Below are positions 16,389-25,012 of a stretch of 64,000 bases of DNA, one piece after another. How positions within the stretch are numbered: position 1 is the stretch's first letter; each line of letters starts with the position of its first letter. Origin of the DNA: Kineosporia aurantiaca JCM 3230 (lineage in GTDB: Bacteria > Actinomycetota > Actinomycetes > Actinomycetales > Kineosporiaceae); assembly GCA_000719025.1 (NCBI GenBank), contig JODP01000003.1, positions 124,001 through 188,000 of the forward strand, in the 5' to 3' direction. The position numbers and the translations under genes are program-made. A model generated the notes under the pieces. It saw only the letters and a list, made by a program, of their open reading frames with translations. It did no database searches and was not told the origin of the DNA.

Positions 16389-19121
16389 CTACTGCTCGGG
16401 GCGGTCGGAGTGCCGCGGACGAGGAACTCCGGTGTCACCCTCGGTGTTCTCGGTCGCTTCTCGGCGCCCCTTCTCCGCTCCGGACCGCAGCCCACTGAGC
16501 ATCGAGCGAACCTGGGTGGCGCGCTGCCGCGGGGCGTCGTTCGGCCCCGCCAGACTCGACCGATTGGCGCTGACCATGGGGATTGGGCCCGAGGCGGCGT
16601 GCCGGGAGGGAGCCGTGGGCTCCCCCGGGGTCTCCTCGAACGCCGGCGCATCCTCCGGCGCTCCGGCCTGAGCCGGAATCGCCGGTGACTCAGCGGAGTC
16701 GTCCGGGTTGTCCGGGCCATCATCGAACCGGAAGTTCGGGTCGTCGAGCGGAGAAATCTGATGGGGGACGCCGGGAGCGGCGCCCGCGGGAACGTCACCT
16801 CCCGAAGCGGCCGGGGAGTGGGTACTGGGCCGTTCGGCCTCCCACTCCTCTACCTGCCCCAGAATGTTCCGGTCCTCGGCCCGGGCCGCGGCGGCCCAGT
16901 CCTCGACCTCTTCGGAGACCGCCGGCGCGTCGGTGTCCGGCCCGGCCGACTGAGCGGCCGCCACCTGAGCCGCAGCCTGCGCACCCGCCTGCATCGCGGT
17001 CTCATTCTCGGCCTCCAGCGCCCGACGCCGACGCCGCAGTTCCGAGCGGGACGGGTACTGCTTCGGCACGGCGGCCGTTTCCGCGGGCACGGCTATCGAG
17101 TGCTCTTCGTGCGGGGGGTGGCTGATCGGGTCCGAGAACGCCTCGGCCGGTCCGTCCTCCGCACTCTTCGCCGGGCTGGTCAGCGAGTCGGTAAGGGGGT
17201 CGGTCAGAGGATCGGTGAGAGCATCGGTCCGGGGATCCGCCCACGAGCTGACCGACGCGGCCAGACCCCGTTCGGCCAGCACCCGGGCCAGAGGATCCAG
17301 CGTCTGCTCGGCCCCGACCCCCGGCAGCGACTCCCACGCGCTCCCAGCAGCGCCACGATCGTCCTCCCGAGCGCTGTCCCCAGCAGCCGCCCGCGAGTCC
17401 GCCCGTGCCTCCCGCCGGGTGCGCGCACCTGTAGTGCTGTCTGGGGCGAGATTCACGGCCGGGGACCCGCTCACGCCCTCAACACCCGCTTCCTCGCCGA
17501 CATCCCAACGCGGCTCGGAACTCACGTCCTCACGAACGTCCGTACCCGGACTTTCAGCAACGTTCTCGCCCACATCGCCGGCAACCTCCTCGACGCGCGG
17601 GGCCACGTTCCAACGCGGGTCGAAACCGACCTCTCCGTCGCTATCTTCGCCGCGCGCGTCCCAACTCGGGTTCCAGCTCATGTCTGCACTGCCAGCTGGT
17701 TCCGAAGCCGCTCCTACGGGGGCCGAAACAGCTGACGCAGCTTCAGGAATCTTCGGCTCGATCGGGTTGAAGAAGGTCTGCGGCACCGGGATTCCTTCTT
17801 CCCGCGGCTGCGGCAGCTTTCCCTCCGCACCCATCGGCAAGGGAGCGTTGGCCCCGAAAGGCTCATCCAACGACATCTGGCCGGCTGAGGCCACGGGGTC
17901 GGGAACGATCGCGGGTTCGGTCGACCAAGCGCCGGAAGCGGGTACGACGGGGGCCTGCCAAGGCGAAGTAACCGGCTCGGCGGCCAGGGTCGGCTCACCG
18001 GGCAGGGGGTCGGACGTCGGAATGTCTCCGTAGCCCTGCATCTCGGCGTACTCGGGGAGATCGGTGGCGTCGTCGTAGTGCGAGTAGTCAGCCGAGTGCG
18101 AAGCCTCTGGCGCAGTGCCGAAAACGCTTCGGGGTAGGTCCACCAGCACGCTCACCCCTCCGGAATCGGCCCGCGTCATCTCAATCGAGCAGGGCACGTC
18201 CTGAGCCAGGCGACCGGCGACGAACAGGCCGAACCCGAGCGAGCCGACCTCCTCGACCTCGGCGTCCGGGTCGCGCAGACGCTGGTTGGCCCGCTCCAGG
18301 TCGCTGTCCGAGAAGCCCGGGCCGGAGTCCTCGATCCGCAGCCGGACACCGTCCACGCTGGGCTGGACGAAGACCTGGACCCCGCCCGCCGGGAAGGCGT
18401 AGCCCGTCGCGTTCTCCAGCAACTCGGCCAGCAGGTGCACCAGGGGCGGGACGAGGTGGGGCTGGACGAACTGGTCCACGGCGAGGGACCAGCTGACCCG
18501 CTCGCTGCTCTCGATCTCGCGCGCGGCGGTGGCGATCACCTCGGACAGCGCCATCGGGCCCGGCACCGGGCGGTCCGGTTCTACCCCGGCGATGATCATC
18601 AGCGAGTCGCCCTGTCGGCGCATCCGTTCGGTCAGCTGCTCCAAAGCCTGCTTCTCGCCGCCGGCCAGGTCGGCCACGACAGTCCTCTGGCGCTGGACCA
18701 GGGTCTGGTGGCGTCGGGCTGCGGCGACGATCAGCTCCGAGGCCGGGGCCAGCGGCGCGGGGGCCGACTGCGCGGCCGGAGCGACCGGGGTCGGGACCGG
18801 CAGCGGCGTGTCCGGCATGATCAGGACCGGTGTCGAGCGGATCGGCCCGGTGGGCCGATAGGCGTCCGACGGTACGTCCGTGGCATTGCGGATCAGCCCG
18901 GGACCGACGGTCAGCGAGACCAGGGTCAGGACCAGACAGAGGCCGAGGATCGCGAGCAGGACGGTCCGCGCGGTGCCGTGGTTCGCCGCGGCCACGCCGA
19001 AGGCGCAGACCACGTCGAGCACGAGGACCGGCAGAGCGAGAAGACCGAGCGACAGCCGGCGTTCACCTGAGGGAGGCACCGAGAGGGTGTCGGCCACCTT
19101 CCGGCGCAGATTAAGCCGCAT
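16389..19121 (-). CDS. Conservon-type sensor histidine kinase with long disordered tail
   Basis: A 910-residue protein. Two transmembrane helices (about 23-47 and 52-74) precede a linker with a helical dimerisation-like part (RRHQTLVQRQRTVVADL) and a HATPase_c domain with N-box Asn237 (LLAELLENATGYA), G1 box EDSGPGF (265-271) and a G2-like LGFGLFVAGRLAQ. This resembles the CvnA/NarL-less kinases of actinobacterial conservons. About 560 residues after the kinase (from about 345) are low-complexity, acidic and Pro/Ala/Ser-rich, including a TDPLTDPLTDSLT repeat near 17170-17230. The usual conservon partners (roadblock, DUF742, GTPase) are absent nearby. Target unknown. Confidence 0.85.
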   Translation of the reverse strand: MRLNLRRKVADTLSVPPSGERRLSLGLLALPVLVLDVVCAFGVAAANHGTARTVLLAILGLCLVLTLVSLTVGPGLIRNATDVPSDAYRPTGPIRSTPVLIMPDTPLPVPTPVAPAAQSAPAPLAPASELIVAAARRHQTLVQRQRTVVADLAGGEKQALEQLTERMRRQGDSLMIIAGVEPDRPVPGPMALSEVIATAAREIESSERVSWSLAVDQFVQPHLVPPLVHLLAELLENATGYAFPAGGVQVFVQPSVDGVRLRIEDSGPGFSDSDLERANQRLRDPDAEVEEVGSLGFGLFVAGRLAQDVPCSIEMTRADSGGVSVLVDLPRSVFGTAPEASHSADYSHYDDATDLPEYAEMQGYGDIPTSDPLPGEPTLAAEPVTSPWQAPVVPASGAWSTEPAIVPDPVASAGQMSLDEPFGANAPLPMGAEGKLPQPREEGIPVPQTFFNPIEPKIPEAASAVSAPVGAASEPAGSADMSWNPSWDARGEDSDGEVGFDPRWNVAPRVEEVAGDVGENVAESPGTDVREDVSSEPRWDVGEEAGVEGVSGSPAVNLAPDSTTGARTRREARADSRAAAGDSAREDDRGAAGSAWESLPGVGAEQTLDPLARVLAERGLAASVSSWADPRTDALTDPLTDPLTDSLTSPAKSAEDGPAEAFSDPISHPPHEEHSIAVPAETAAVPKQYPSRSELRRRRRALEAENETAMQAGAQAAAQVAAAQSAGPDTDAPAVSEEVEDWAAAARAEDRNILGQVEEWEAERPSTHSPAASGGDVPAGAAPGVPHQISPLDDPNFRFDDGPDNPDDSAESPAIPAQAGAPEDAPAFEETPGEPTAPSRHAASGPIPMVSANRSSLAGPNDAPRQRATQVRSMLSGLRSGAEKGRREATENTEGDTGVPRPRHSDRPEQ

Positions 19122-19220
19122 TCGATCACGGAATGCATCCGCCCGGTTACCGCCACGCCGGTGACTGGTGCCGGTCCGGCTCCCCGATCCGGGACCCTTG
19201 CGGCCGTATCGTCCTTAACC

Positions 19221-20198
19221 ATGAAGGCCGTGGTCATCAGCGAGTTCGGCGATCCCGACGTGCTCCGGCTGGCGGAGGTGCCGGACCCCACGGTCCGCAC
19301 CGGCGAGGTCCTCATCGACGTGGCCGCGGCCGGGGTGAACCGGGCCGATCTGCTGCAGCGCGCCGGTCACTATCCGCCACCGGCCGGCGCCCCGGACTGG
19401 CCCGGTACCGAGGTCAGCGGCACGATCAGCGCGGTCGGCGCCGAGGTGGATCACTGGACCCCCGGCGATCAGGTGTGCGCCCTGATCAGCGGGGGCGGCT
19501 ACGCCGAGCGCGTAGCCGTGCCGCAGGATCAGGTGCTGCCCATGCCCAAGGGCGTCGACCTGGTCGACGGGGCGGCCCTGCCGGAGGTCACCGCCACGGT
19601 CTGGAGCAACGTGTTCATGGCGGCCGGTCTGCGGCCCGGCGAGGTGCTGCTGATCCACGGCGGGTCCAGCGGAACCGGCACCATGGCGATTCAGCTCGCC
19701 ACCCAGGTCGGCGCCAAGGTCGCGGTGACCTGCGGCACGGCGGAGAAGCTGGAGAGCTGCCGGGAGCTCGGGGCGCAGATCCTGATCAACTACAAGGAGC
19801 AGGACTTCGGCCAGGCGCTGAAGGAGGCGACCGACGGCCACGGCGCCGACGTCGTGCTGGACAACATGGGCGCCTCGTTCCTGGCCCGGAACCTGGCCGC
19901 CCTGGCCTACGGCGGCCGGATCGTGGTGATCGGCATGCAGGGCGGCGCCAAGACCGAGATCAACCTGAACCACCTGATGCAGCGGCGGGCCGCGCTGATC
20001 GCCACCACCCTGCGGACCCGGCCGGCCGAGGAGAAGGCGACGATCGTCGACAGCATGGGTCAGCACGTCTGGCCGCTGCTCAGCTCGGGGGTGGTGAAGC
20101 CGGTGATCCACGCTCGGCTGCCGCTGGCCGAGGCGGCCCAGGCGCACCGCCTGATGGCCGGTTCCCAGCACGTCGGAAAGATTCTTCTGACCGTCTGA
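19221..20198 (+). CDS. NAD(P)H-quinone oxidoreductase, PIG3/zeta-crystallin type
   Basis: A 325-residue medium-chain dehydrogenase/reductase without the zinc-binding cysteines. It starts at the ATG at 19221 (MKAVVISEFGDPDVL). The Rossmann signature HGGSSGTGTMAIQLA and the motifs AGVNRADLLQRAGHYPPP and PDWPGTEVSG are diagnostic of the PIG3-like quinone oxidoreductase branch. It should reduce quinones or other electrophiles with NADPH in the cytoplasm. Divergent from the histidine-kinase gene; no operon partner. Confidence 0.93.
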   Translation: MKAVVISEFGDPDVLRLAEVPDPTVRTGEVLIDVAAAGVNRADLLQRAGHYPPPAGAPDWPGTEVSGTISAVGAEVDHWTPGDQVCALISGGGYAERVAVPQDQVLPMPKGVDLVDGAALPEVTATVWSNVFMAAGLRPGEVLLIHGGSSGTGTMAIQLATQVGAKVAVTCGTAEKLESCRELGAQILINYKEQDFGQALKEATDGHGADVVLDNMGASFLARNLAALAYGGRIVVIGMQGGAKTEINLNHLMQRRAALIATTLRTRPAEEKATIVDSMGQHVWPLLSSGVVKPVIHARLPLAEAAQAHRLMAGSQHVGKILLTV

Positions 20199-20403
20199 AC
20201 CATTTCGGGCCGAATAACGTTCCGTAGCGGAAGTTGAAGGTTGAAGCGCCTTCTCGCGCGGGTATGCCCGAACCTCGTTCACCAAGAGTTACCGGTCTTC
20301 ATCGGCCAAGCGGATGACTCGGACCGGCCCCGAGCGGCGGAGATCGGCCTTCGCCGACCGCGAAAATCTCGCGTGGTGCCCGGCGGCAGGGCACGATGGA
20401 GGC

Positions 20404-21012
20404 ATGACCAGCCAGCCGCATCCGTCTGCCCCGAACGGGGACGTAACCGACATGTCCGACTCTCCGGCCGACCCGGAGTCCGCTCCGGAGTACGAAGGGC
20501 CGGACGAGCGCGTCGTGGTGGTGACGCCGGAAGGCATGGCGGTGACCGGGCCGAGCAACAGCGAGACCAACCCGGCCAACCAGATCGAGCAGCCGGCCAA
20601 GGTGATGCGGATCGGCAGCATGATCAAGCAGCTCCTGGAGGAGGTCCGCAGCGCTCCGCTGGACGAGGCGGGCCGGGCCCGGCTGGCGGCCATCCACGAG
20701 CGTTCACTGAAGGAGCTGGAGGACGGCCTGGCGCCCGAGCTGGTCGCCGAGCTGCACGCCATCGTCCTGCCGTTCAGCAGCGACACGGTGCCCTCCGACG
20801 CGGAACTGCGGATCGCCCAGGCCCAGCTGGTGGGCTGGCTGGAGGGGCTGTTCCACGGCATCCAGACGGTGCTGTTCGCCCAGCAGATGGCGGCCCGCAC
20901 CCAGCTGGAGCAGATGCGCCGGGCGCTGCCCGGCGGTCCCGGCCTGGTTCCCGGGGCTGAGGGTCTCACGGCTCCGCAGGCCCAGCCCGGCGGCACCGGC
21001 CAGTACCTGTAA
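20404..21012 (+). CDS. bpa: Bacterial proteasome activator
   Basis: A 202-residue protein of the Bpa/PafE family, the ATP-independent ring that opens the 20S proteasome gate in actinobacteria. Acidic disordered N-terminus (about 1-55), then a four-helix core (MIKQLLEEVRSAPLDEAGR; LEDGLAPELVAELHAIVLPF; AELRIAQAQLVGWLEGLFHG) and a Gly/Pro/Gln-rich tail ending in GQYL, the C-terminal motif that docks into the proteasome. The intact GQYL terminus strongly supports function. Start chosen at the ATG at 20404, preceded by ggagg. The gene implies that this organism has a 20S proteasome, not encoded in this window. Confidence 0.95.
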   Translation: MTSQPHPSAPNGDVTDMSDSPADPESAPEYEGPDERVVVVTPEGMAVTGPSNSETNPANQIEQPAKVMRIGSMIKQLLEEVRSAPLDEAGRARLAAIHERSLKELEDGLAPELVAELHAIVLPFSSDTVPSDAELRIAQAQLVGWLEGLFHGIQTVLFAQQMAARTQLEQMRRALPGGPGLVPGAEGLTAPQAQPGGTGQYL

Positions 21013-21044
21013 GGAAGGCTCAGGGAGAGGACGAAATACTCACC

Positions 21045-21500
21045 GTGGGGATGCTCGACTGGATCCGGACGCCGGCCATCGGCGCGGGCCCCCTCGGTAA
21101 CGGCGTGTGGCGCCGCGTGCACGATCGGTTCGCGCGGGCCGTACGGCGGTACCGGGCGGTCATCGACGTCGTGCCCTCGCGCCCGGTCCGGGCCGAGCTG
21201 GCCGAGATCGGCGAGGACCTGGACGAGATCCTCGAGCTGGTCCGCGAGGCCTGCGAGCACGCCCAGGCGGCGGCCCCCAGCGAGGGCCCGGACGTGCCGG
21301 TCGGCCCGGGAGACATCTACTTCGACGTGCACCGGCGGCTGGCCCGGGCGGCCACGCTCTGCGCCCGCGCCTCGGAGTCGGCGATGATGACCCGGGTCTC
21401 GGTGCGGATGAAGGACGCGGACGGGGTGCGCGACCACATCGACGCGGCCCGGCGCACGGTCAAGCAGGTCCGCGAGATGGTCGAGGGCGCCGTCCTCTAG
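21045..21500 (+). CDS. Conserved hypothetical helical protein following bpa
   Basis: A 151-residue, mostly helical protein starting with GTG at 21045, 32 bases after bpa; a purine-rich stretch (gggagaggacgaa) lies upstream. No membrane segment and no recognised domain: an Arg-rich amphipathic N-terminal half (RVHDRFARAVRRYRAVIDVV) is followed by helices with regular heptad-like spacing. Its position directly behind bpa suggests co-transcription. A partner role in proteasome regulation is possible but unsupported. Confidence 0.65.
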   Translation: MGMLDWIRTPAIGAGPLGNGVWRRVHDRFARAVRRYRAVIDVVPSRPVRAELAEIGEDLDEILELVREACEHAQAAAPSEGPDVPVGPGDIYFDVHRRLARAATLCARASESAMMTRVSVRMKDADGVRDHIDAARRTVKQVREMVEGAVL

Positions 21501-21513
21501 CCCCACCAAAACC

Positions 21514-21623
21514 GTTCGTGATCATGCAGAAGCGCCCCCGTGATCATGCAGCTGCGCCCCGGCTTGCATGATCACGGGGGCGCAACTGCATGATCACGGA
21601 GGCGGGAGTGCATGATCACGAAC
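21514..21623. repeat. Cluster of five TGATCATGCA palindromic repeats (REP-like)
   Basis: TGATCATGCA occurs at 21519 and 21541, and inverted as TGCATGATCA at 21565, 21587 and 21609, about 22 bases apart, with gcgcccc/ggggcgc spacers. The outer 15-bp arms (21514-21528 and 21609-21623) are perfect inverted repeats, so the whole block can form a large hairpin. It lies between two convergent genes and may end transcription on both strands. A related copy occurs at 33856-33892. Confidence 0.85.
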
Positions 21624-21636
21624 AATGGGGTGGGGG

Positions 21637-22491
21637 TTAGCGGCGTCGGCCCTGGGCGGCGCGGGCCTCGCGGCGGGTGCGCGGCTGGTGCGGAGCAGCC
21701 GGTTCCTCCGGGTTCGGGCGCGGCTCCTCCTTGCGGGACCGGCGGGACGGCGCCTCTTCCTGCCGGGCCTGGCGGCGCGAGGTGGGCGGCTGCTGCTCGT
21801 AAGCATCGCGAGGCGCGTACCCGTCGAAGAAGCCCTCTCCCGGTTCGTACGGCTCCGCGTCCGGCACCAGCGCGGGCTGGCCGTACGCCGGGGTGGCGTG
21901 CCGGGCCATGCCGGTCGGCGGAGTGCGCCGCGGCGCCGCATTCGGCCCGGTCACGGCGCGGATTGCGCCGGTGATCGGGTCGTCCTCCGGCTCGGGGCGT
22001 CGGCGGCGGGTGGGCTCCGAGGTCCGGTCGGGGTAGTCGGTCGGCTCGGGAATTTGGGGACGCTGGAAGCTTCCGGTGGGCGCCGGCTCAGATCGACGGC
22101 TGGGCCGGGCGACCGGAGCCGTGGGGGCAGTGGGGGGCGGCGTCTGAGGACGCTCGGAGCGGCGCCGGACCGGCTGGGAGCCGGTGACAGCCCGGATCGC
22201 GCCGCTGATCGGATCGTCCGCCGCGGAACGGGCCGGCGTGGTCGGGGCGGTCGGCGTGGTCGAGCCGGTCGGGGCGGACTGGCTGGTCCGCTCGACCAGC
22301 AGCAGGGCCAGCGTGGGGCAGGCCGTCACCGCGCGCTGAGCGTGCCCCTGCACCCCACGGGTGACCGGCCGGTCCGCCAGGATCGGGTAACCCCATTCGT
22401 CCAGCGTGACCAGCTCAGGAACCAGCTCGGCGCACAGGCCGTGGCCCTTGCAGGCCGGCCAGTCCACCATCAGCCGTCGTTCCGCCGCCAT
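21637..22491 (-). CDS. 3Fe-4S ferredoxin with long disordered tail
   Basis: A 284-residue protein. The first 70 residues are a short ferredoxin with three cysteines (Cys14 and Cys20 in ACKGHGLC, Cys58 in TACPTLAL), matching 3Fe-4S ferredoxins that feed cytochromes P450 or other oxygenases. The remaining 210 residues are Pro/Thr/Arg-rich and look disordered, but contain two near-identical 13-residue motifs, DDPISGAIRAVTG (92-104) and DDPITGAIRAVTG (170-182). The normal ferredoxin length is about 65-70 residues, so the tail is very unusual. It follows the HAD phosphatase gene by 9 bases on the same strand. No P450 gene is in the window. Confidence 0.85.
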   Translation of the reverse strand: MAAERRLMVDWPACKGHGLCAELVPELVTLDEWGYPILADRPVTRGVQGHAQRAVTACPTLALLLVERTSQSAPTGSTTPTAPTTPARSAADDPISGAIRAVTGSQPVRRRSERPQTPPPTAPTAPVARPSRRSEPAPTGSFQRPQIPEPTDYPDRTSEPTRRRRPEPEDDPITGAIRAVTGPNAAPRRTPPTGMARHATPAYGQPALVPDAEPYEPGEGFFDGYAPRDAYEQQPPTSRRQARQEEAPSRRSRKEEPRPNPEEPAAPHQPRTRREARAAQGRRR

Positions 22492-22500
22492 GTGCGGAAT

Positions 22501-23331
22501 CTACCTTCCGACCTTGTGATCACGTTCCGCCAAAAGGGTCTCGATCACCTGGGCCACCCCGTCCTGGTCGCAGGGCGGGGCCTGGCGGGGCGCCGCGGCG
22601 ATCGCGTCCGGGTGCCCGCCGGACATCGCATATCCGGTTCCGGCCCAGGTCAGCATGGGGATGTCGTTCGGCATGTCGCCGAAGGCGATCACCTCCGGAG
22701 CCTCCACCCCGAGCTCTCCGGCCAGCCAGGCCAGGGCCGTTGCCTTGGTCACCCCGGGGGCCGAGATCTCCAGCATGTGATCCCTCGGGGACGAGTGCAC
22801 CACCTCGGCCAGACCGCCGAGCACGGCCCGGGCGCGGATCAGCAACTGGTCGGAGTTCAGTTCGCCGTAATGCTCGACGGCCTGCTTGCAGAGCACCTTG
22901 ACCACCGTCGGGTGATCGGCCAGCAGCTTCTCGACGGTGCCGGTGACGGCCGCCCGGGCGGCGTCGTGGATCGGCGTGTAGGCGACCTCGCGCCGGTACC
23001 CGTCCAGGGTCTCCAGGGCGAACGCGGCGCCCGGGATGCACTCGCGCAGCCGCTCGGTGACCGCCAGCACCGTGGGCCCGGTCAGGCCGCGGCTGCTGAC
23101 CACCGCCCCGGTGGCCAGGTTGAGCACGATCGCCCCATTCCCGCACAGCGCCAGGCCCTGGTGCCCGGTCATCTCCACGATCGGGTCCATCCAGCGCGGC
23201 GGGCGGCCGGTGACGAACACGACGTGGATGCCGCGGCGCTCGCAGGCGGTCAGCGCGTCCAGGGTCCGCTGCGAGATCCGGCCGTCCCGGCCGACGATGG
23301 TGCCGTCGAGGTCGCACGCAACCATTCGCAT
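22501..23331 (-). CDS. Cof-type HAD-superfamily phosphatase
   Basis: A 276-residue hydrolase. Nucleophile Asp7 and acid Asp9 lie in ACDLDGTIV; motif II is FVTGRPP and motif IV is GDMPNDIPML; the large C2-type cap between them marks the Cof/SupH class acting on sugar phosphates and similar small phosphates. Substrate not predictable. Heads a probable two-gene unit with the ferredoxin gene. The window encodes a second paralogue at 33919-34788. Confidence 0.93.
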   Translation of the reverse strand: MRMVACDLDGTIVGRDGRISQRTLDALTACERRGIHVVFVTGRPPRWMDPIVEMTGHQGLALCGNGAIVLNLATGAVVSSRGLTGPTVLAVTERLRECIPGAAFALETLDGYRREVAYTPIHDAARAAVTGTVEKLLADHPTVVKVLCKQAVEHYGELNSDQLLIRARAVLGGLAEVVHSSPRDHMLEISAPGVTKATALAWLAGELGVEAPEVIAFGDMPNDIPMLTWAGTGYAMSGGHPDAIAAAPRQAPPCDQDGVAQVIETLLAERDHKVGR

Positions 23332-23373
23332 GCCTCACATCCTCGCCCACAAACACGGCCTAGGGTTACCGGC

Positions 23374-23727
23374 ATGGAAGGCGTCGAAGATGGGGAAGGC
23401 GTGGAGCCGGACGACGAGCGCGAGGTCACCGTCCTGTCCGACGGGGCGCTGACCGTGAAGGCCTACCTGGACGACGGTGACCTGGTGATCCTCGGTGAGG
23501 ACCTGGGCGCCTCGGAGCTCTTCGGGGAGGACGTCTCGGAGTACGCCTACGGGCTCACCGTCGCCGCCCCGGACGTGCCCAAGGTGCTCGAGGCCCTGGA
23601 CGTGGCGGCCGGCCTGGACGTGCTCGACGCCCTGGTGCTGCGCGGCGCCGACCTGGTCCGGATCGGCGAGGCGGGCTGGCTCGAGAGCATCGGCGTCAGC
23701 GCCGAGTTCTGGTCCCGGATCAGCTGA
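23374..23727 (+). CDS. Conserved hypothetical acidic protein
   Basis: A 117-residue, strongly acidic protein starting at the ATG at 23374, divergent from the HAD phosphatase. It has a beta-rich N-terminal half (VTVLSDGALTVKAYLDDGDLVILGEDLG) and a C-terminal part predicted as helix-turn with Trp residues. No membrane segment or catalytic motif is visible. It is followed directly by a strong hairpin. I do not recognise a named family. Confidence 0.6.
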   Translation: MEGVEDGEGVEPDDEREVTVLSDGALTVKAYLDDGDLVILGEDLGASELFGEDVSEYAYGLTVAAPDVPKVLEALDVAAGLDVLDALVLRGADLVRIGEAGWLESIGVSAEFWSRIS

Positions 23728-23742
23728 GGAACCGCCGGAGTA

Positions 23743-23786
23743 GGCGCCGGGCGGGCGCGAAGCAGATCGCGGCGCCGCCCGGCGCC
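23743..23786 (+). terminator. GC-rich hairpin terminator
   Basis: Perfect 12-bp arms ggcgccgggcgg (23743-23754) and ccgcccggcgcc (23775-23786), 15 bases after the stop of the acidic hypothetical gene. Confidence 0.75.
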
Positions 23787-23922
23787 GAGGCCGTCGAACC
23801 GGGCCGGATCCGCAGGGCCCGGTCGTTGCCTCACCGGACACCCCCCGCGGCGTCCCGGCCCTCCCGAAGTTAGGCGCCCACCGGCCGGTACACACGCCCC
23901 CTTTTCCGGGGACGCGATCGGG

Positions 23923-24711
23923 TCAGTCGTCGTGGATGCTCTGCGCCTCGTGCAGCAGGCCGTCCTCCACCGCGCGGCGGTGCAGGGCGATCTTGGTCCG
24001 CGCCTCCCGACCGGCGTGGGCGTACTTCTCCCGCACCCGGGTGAGGTACGTCTTCGCCGTCTCCACCGAGATGTCGAGCTGCCGGGCAACGGTTTTCAGC
24101 GGCAGGCCGGAGGCGTAGAGCACCAGCGCGCGGCGTTCCTGCGGACTCAGCGCGGGGCCGGGCTCGCCGTGCTCGTCGGCCACCAGCATCGCCGCCAGAG
24201 CCGGCGTCACGTGGCCCTCGCCCCGGGCCGCGGCCCGCACCGCATGGGCCATCTCGTCGGCGTTCTCGCTCTTCGGCACGTACCCCAGGGCCCCGGCCGA
24301 GACGCACTCGCGCACCCGCCGCGGGTCGGAGAACGTGCTGACCACGACCACCGCGACGCCCGCCGCGGAGAGCTCGACGATCTTGGCGCTGGCCGGGACG
24401 TCGTCACCCAGGTCGATGTCGAGCAGCACCACGTCCACCGGGAACTCCGGATGCCGGATCAGCGACCGGAACTCGGTGACCGCGATGACCACGTCGAGGT
24501 CCTCGGCCCGGGTGGTCAGCCAGGTACTCAGGCCGTCCAGCATCAGCCGGTGGTCGTCGACGATGCCGACCCGGGTCCGCGGGACCGGATGCTGACGAGG
24601 GATCGGCGGCCGGCCGGCGAGCTCGAGCCGGTCCCCGTGCCGCACGTTCAGCCCGCCGGGCTCCTTCGGCCGGCCCTCTCTCAGCCGGCTCACCTGGTCT
24701 CGCTCGTCCAC
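23923..24711 (-). CDS. Orphan LuxR-family response regulator
   Basis: A 262-residue protein with a receiver domain (about 46-165) and a C-terminal LuxR-type HTH. The acidic pair is Asp52/Asp53, the probable phospho-acceptor Asp98 (VVLLDIDLG) and the conserved Lys147 (GYVPKSE). The HTH shows LSPQERRALVLYASGLPLKTVARQL. A 45-residue basic/Pro extension precedes the receiver; the GTG at 24711 after gaggg is used. No histidine kinase gene is adjacent, so its partner is unknown. Confidence 0.9.
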   Translation of the reverse strand: MDERDQVSRLREGRPKEPGGLNVRHGDRLELAGRPPIPRQHPVPRTRVGIVDDHRLMLDGLSTWLTTRAEDLDVVIAVTEFRSLIRHPEFPVDVVLLDIDLGDDVPASAKIVELSAAGVAVVVVSTFSDPRRVRECVSAGALGYVPKSENADEMAHAVRAAARGEGHVTPALAAMLVADEHGEPGPALSPQERRALVLYASGLPLKTVARQLDISVETAKTYLTRVREKYAHAGREARTKIALHRRAVEDGLLHEAQSIHDD

Positions 24712-24960
24712 CCCGCCCTCACATCCTCCCTGTCGGACCTGCCCGGACGCCGACCGACGGGCCGACGCTGGCCATCATGCCCAGTCGGGCGCATGGTTCC
24801 GGTGGGTCAGATCGGGAGAGTCTGCCCAGTCACTGCGGTTTTCACGATCCCCACCAGGCGCGGATCGACCACGGGCGGACAGATGGGGCCGACCGCTCCG
24901 ATCCGGCCACCACCGGGGACCCTGAGCCTGGCCGTTTTTGCGCAGGACCGAACCACACAC

Positions 24961-25005
24961 AGCAGAGGACGTTTGCGGCCACGGTGCCCGCAAACGTCCT
25001 CTGCT
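24961..25005 (-). terminator. Hairpin terminator of the DUF779-side operon end
   Basis: Perfect 18-bp arms (24961-24978 and 24988-25005) around a 9-base loop, 8 bases after the stop of the leftward DUF779 gene. Confidence 0.9.
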
Positions 25006-25012
25006 GGAAAAT

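Noticed and set aside
21514..21623. CRISPR array
   Set aside because: The repeat units are short, palindromic and in both orientations, with near-identical spacers and no cas genes.
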